A stretch of DNA of 64,000 bases from Narthecium ossifragum (Eukaryota > Streptophyta > Magnoliopsida > Dioscoreales > Nartheciaceae). The DNA is taken from positions 35,950,527 through 36,014,526 of the forward strand of contig OY986964.1 of NCBI GenBank assembly GCA_963920575.1. Direction: 5' to 3'. The notes beneath the pieces are model-generated. The model searched no databases. It was not told the DNA's origin and saw only the letters and a list, made by a program, of their open reading frames with translations. Both the position numbers and the translations under genes were made by a program. Below, piece after piece: positions 60,546 to 64,000 of the stretch (within the stretch, counting starts at the first letter, position 1; each line of letters begins with the position of its first letter).

Positions 60546-63500
60546 ATGGGTTTGATCTCCACCGGCGTCTCCGCAAAGCTCGTGAACCCATCTCATCAGC
60601 AATCCAAAAAGCCGAGTTCTTGGAGTGGGTTCTCGGGCTCATCCCGCGTCAAGTCGGGGAATTTGGAGAAGAATCGAAGAGGAAGTAGGCTGAGGCTGAA
60701 GGCGGTGTTTACGGAGCCGGAGGTGAGGACCCCCGGGGAGATGGATTTCAGGGATCCGGATTGGAAGAAGAAGTACGAAGAGGAGTTCGCGAGGAGGTTT
60801 AACCTCCCGCACCTCCGGGACATCTTCCCGGACATCAAAGGGATCCCTTCCACCTTCTGCCTGAGGAGGTGCGCCTTGATTGATACCCATTTCTTGAATT
60901 TTGTGAAATTACTATGTTTTTTGAGTCTTTTTTTTTATCAGATACGATTGTTGATGTATATTTTCCTATTTTTTGGATTTTTTTTTTGTTTTGGTTGTTG
61001 TTATTTTTATTTAAATTGTTTTAGCATCTCGCTTTCTAAATTGGCAGCTTTGTCTCTTGGGATTTTCTAGTTTAAAATTTAGTATAACCCCATTTTTTTT
61101 ATCAGAGACCTGTCTTTTTTCCTGCTCAAAAAAAGTTGACGGGAACTGCGTTTTATGTGTTGCTATAGTGCTAAATGCGTTCTTTCTGCTATATAATGTC
61201 TATGAGCGCAATGGATACTTTTGTCAGCATTTAGTTTTGTAATCCTAGTTTTGACGCTGATCTTGTTGCACAAGAGAGCTGGTCCATTGGTCAAGATTAT
61301 GAATCTTTTTTCGGTGGGATGAACTGATGAACTGATGTTTGTTGCGCAATGGATACTTACCCTATTTTGGAGTATTTGTTTCAGATGAAATTATGAATTT
61401 TTTTATCGGTGGGTTGAACTGAGGTGGATGTTATGACACTTTCAGTATGATAAATTGCTGCAATGATTTTGATGCTTTCACAATGATAAACGTCTATTGC
61501 ACATATGGGATTCTCCTATAGGCAAGGCCTTCGTTTTTTTTTTAAAAAAAAATATTATAATTACATTTAATCATGCTTATGATAAACCCTATCTCCATGA
61601 ACCCCTCTGCACGATTGTTGCAGGCACTCTGTGAATGACTATCAATGCAACGAATTGTGGAATGGCTACATATACAACGATGACAGAGTTCTTCTAAAGG
61701 TAAATGTTACAGTTGACTGAAAATGGCCATTTGACTGTTTCAATTTTCAGAGACTAATTTATATTAGAGAAGTGATGTAAGAGATGCTTCTTCCATCAGA
61801 AAGATTAGCTTCTGTCAAAACTAGATTCATTAGAGCATGTGCATGTTATCAAGATATAGTCGACCTGATAATAGGTACCTGTATAGATCAGAAGTCACCA
61901 AACATCCTACTCCATGAGAAGCTTTGGTAATTTCTCTTGTCGAATTACAGTTGGTTAATGACATGCCAAAGATGATATGATATCCTAAAAAAAGGACAAA
62001 GATGATTCCCTCTTTTGCTTTAAGAATTTTGGCTATGTTAATGTATTTGAGGAGGTAGAGTCTGTACAACAAGAAGTTCATATGTGCATAATTTTCATTC
62101 ATAGTCATCTTAATCAATAGCTTATGAGATCATTTTTTGGGTGCTAATTTGCTATTTATCTTTTCACACAGGTCATAAATTACTCATCGCCTGCATCTGC
62201 TGGCGCCGACGGCGTTGATCCAAATTGTACTTGGGTTGAGCAATGGTAAATTTAACATTCACACTTTCTTAGCTCTGATTGGAGGTGAACCTTTCTCTTC
62301 TACCTTTATTCTCTAACATTTGTTCTATCTTCTCTGTATTTACCCACAAATATGTGTTCTTTGCTGTAATTTATTGGGCAATCTTGCACCATTAGCCTTT
62401 GGGGCATATGACTAGGTTGCTTAATTAGTTAGCTCCATTTATAACCAGTTTATTTTCGGTGAAATTTGGTATGCAAAAAAGTAGATTCTACGAGCATGTC
62501 AGTGCTCAGAAGTCAGAACATGTTAAGGACGGCCCAGTACGTCCATTGTTGAAGCCTCTTGTGTGAAAAGACACTCGATTTGAGTTCCCTTAAGTTTTGG
62601 CTACTATAATTGTCGGCGCATGCTGGGCACTCTTGAGCACTTGTTCTGCCATTAGGGGCCCTAAGCTAGAGTTAAAGGCTCAATTTATAAAAAGAAGAGT
62701 TCGTGCAAATTTCTGAGTTGGAGAGAAGAAACACATTTTTTAATTAAGGCACTTGTGCAACTCTTGCCATATACATCTAATACGCTCTCAGATGTTCATA
62801 AACCATTTTTTAATGCTTTGTTTCTTCCTAAGCACTGTGTTTCGCAAATTAGAGCATGTTGCAAGTTGCAACACCCTTGGTGGTTGTTCCAGAAGATCTT
62901 TGCCAAGTACAACATGTTTTGGCACTTAATTATCTTAAAACTTTGATGTTTTTATTGTGTACTTGGAAAACTAGGTGCAACTAGATCGAGGAATGCTCTA
63001 AATTGGTTAGGATTACCTGCAGAAGGCTAAAGACATAGACCATAAATCTATCGATTTCATGCTTCTTCAACCTAGGCCTGGGAACTGATTTAATAACTGA
63101 TGGGTAGAGTGTCCTTTATGATTCAGGATCCACCGAGCTGGGCCAAGAAAGGAAATATACTTCAAACCAGAAGAAGTGAATGCGGCAATAGTAACTTGTG
63201 GAGGGCTCTGTCCCGGTCTTAATGATGTTATCAGACAGGTATTTGAAGGATTTTTTGTTGAATAGCCATTACGGCCTTGTGAGTGATATAGCTTTGTTAA
63301 GATGTCTAAAAGTAGCTGAAAAATGCTTGCATCTGCATATTATATCAAACACTCTTTCTTTTCAAATGACTACCTGTCTAGTTGGAATTTAAGGCACTAC
63401 ATAGCACATAACAAGGTTGCCCTATCCGAATGCTCATAGTATGCATTACAAGTGTCTATATCCTTAAATATTCCTATCTCTTGTCATTTCTTCCCCCCTC

Positions 63501-63983
63501 TAATCTCAGCTAACGGCCTCAATGTGAACCCATATAGTTTGCATCGATTGCATCGTTCTATTCTGGATACTTTATGTTAGACTCTTTGAGATGAGCTTGT
63601 TTGTTTACATCTATCAATAGCATGCCAGAATGCCGAGAGGCAAAGATAATGCTTTACTGCAAGGGAAATGAAATGAGAATGAAAGATCCTGTACATATCC
63701 TTATATGGTCTCACTCCACACATTTCTAGTAAGTGTGCTTTCGATGTCGGAGCTTAGGGCTCAAAGAAAGAAAATAACATCTCATGCTCTATGCAAAATG
63801 TCATATGATTCCAAAATTAGAAAAATGTTTTATACCTTCTGGCATGTTACTTTGTGAGTTATGTCTATTTTGCTTCTGTCATTCCTGCAGATAGTTATAA
63901 CCCTTGAAATGCATGGTGTAAAAAGGATTGTGGGCATTCCCTTTGGTTATAGAGGATTTTCGAAGGAGGTTCCTGACATGCCG
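60546..63983 (+). CDS. ATP-dependent 6-phosphofructokinase, plastid-type (PFK4/PFK5-like), 5' part
   Basis: Phosphorylates fructose 6-phosphate at the committed step of glycolysis. Five exons join in phase and the gene runs off the window: 60546-60868, 61624-61699, 62172-62245, 63127-63238, 63891-63983, giving 226 residues. Residues 1-55 ([11 protein letters not shown], then [13 protein letters not shown] and [12 protein letters not shown]) are rich in Ser, Arg and Lys and poor in acids, a chloroplast transit peptide. Then come [85 protein letters not shown] (the nucleotide-binding glycine motif) and [14 protein letters not shown]. The N-terminal extension and these motifs resemble the plastidial PFK4/PFK5 clade more than cytosolic forms. 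The catalytic and fructose 6-phosphate sites lie beyond the end. The chosen start gives the full transit peptide. Confidence 0.93.
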
Positions 63984-64000
63984 GTATGCTTTATGGTTTG

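Overview
This is a stretch of plant nuclear genome. The genes are split by many introns with GT-AG borders, coding exons are sparse, and the intergenic DNA is AT-rich with MITEs, a solo LTR, LINE 3' ends and a hAT transposase gene. The GC-rich first exons and the protein families fit a flowering plant, probably a non-grass monocot; this is inference. A 200-N run at 55237-55436 marks an assembly gap that is probably of arbitrary length.

Five protein-coding genes could be built exon by exon with consistent reading phase. (1) 6858-15610, minus: a bifunctional PPOX1-type protein joining an NAD(P)HX epimerase domain to pyridoxine/pyridoxamine 5'-phosphate oxidase (13 exons, 538 aa). (2) 22087-22658, minus: a small Cys-rich PHD-like zinc-finger protein (2 exons, 158 aa) with a compound microsatellite just upstream of its start. 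(3) 25198-40776, minus: an ASG2-like WD40/TPR protein, a likely DDB1-CUL4 substrate receptor (19 coding exons, 759 aa). (4) 42681-53811, minus: a 1248-aa protein with a C-terminal occludin/ELL-like domain and a Ser/Asp-rich middle (12 exons), probably a plant ELL-type transcription elongation factor. (5) 60546 to the window end, plus: the first five exons of a plastid-type ATP-dependent phosphofructokinase, preceded by a short uORF in good initiation context.

The main non-coding gene is a 7SL (signal recognition particle) RNA gene at about 5009-5319, plus strand. It has the plant snRNA-type USE and TATA elements at pol III spacing, a GAAA-capped hairpin, the SRP54-binding motif and a T-run terminator. 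Two 5'-truncated copies follow it.

Mobile elements: a complete solo LTR with a CATTG target-site duplication and a 36-bp minisatellite inside (17093-18471); a hAT-type MITE nested in another hAT-type element, the inner one with a perfect 8-bp TSD (19165-20186); a 5'-truncated LINE 3' end with zinc-knuckle and RNase H domains and one in-frame stop (20508-21590); a second LINE tail (16370-16553); a hAT/TTF-zinc-finger transposase gene with one in-frame stop and one intron (about 55437-58461); a long-TIR element in an intron of the WD40/TPR gene (37080-37943); a TIR element with a GC-rich open frame upstream of the ELL-like gene (54133-54919); and several small foldback MITEs.

The genes do not form an operon-like unit. 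They are independent housekeeping or regulatory loci: cofactor repair and vitamin B6 salvage, protein turnover, transcription elongation, plastid glycolysis and protein targeting.
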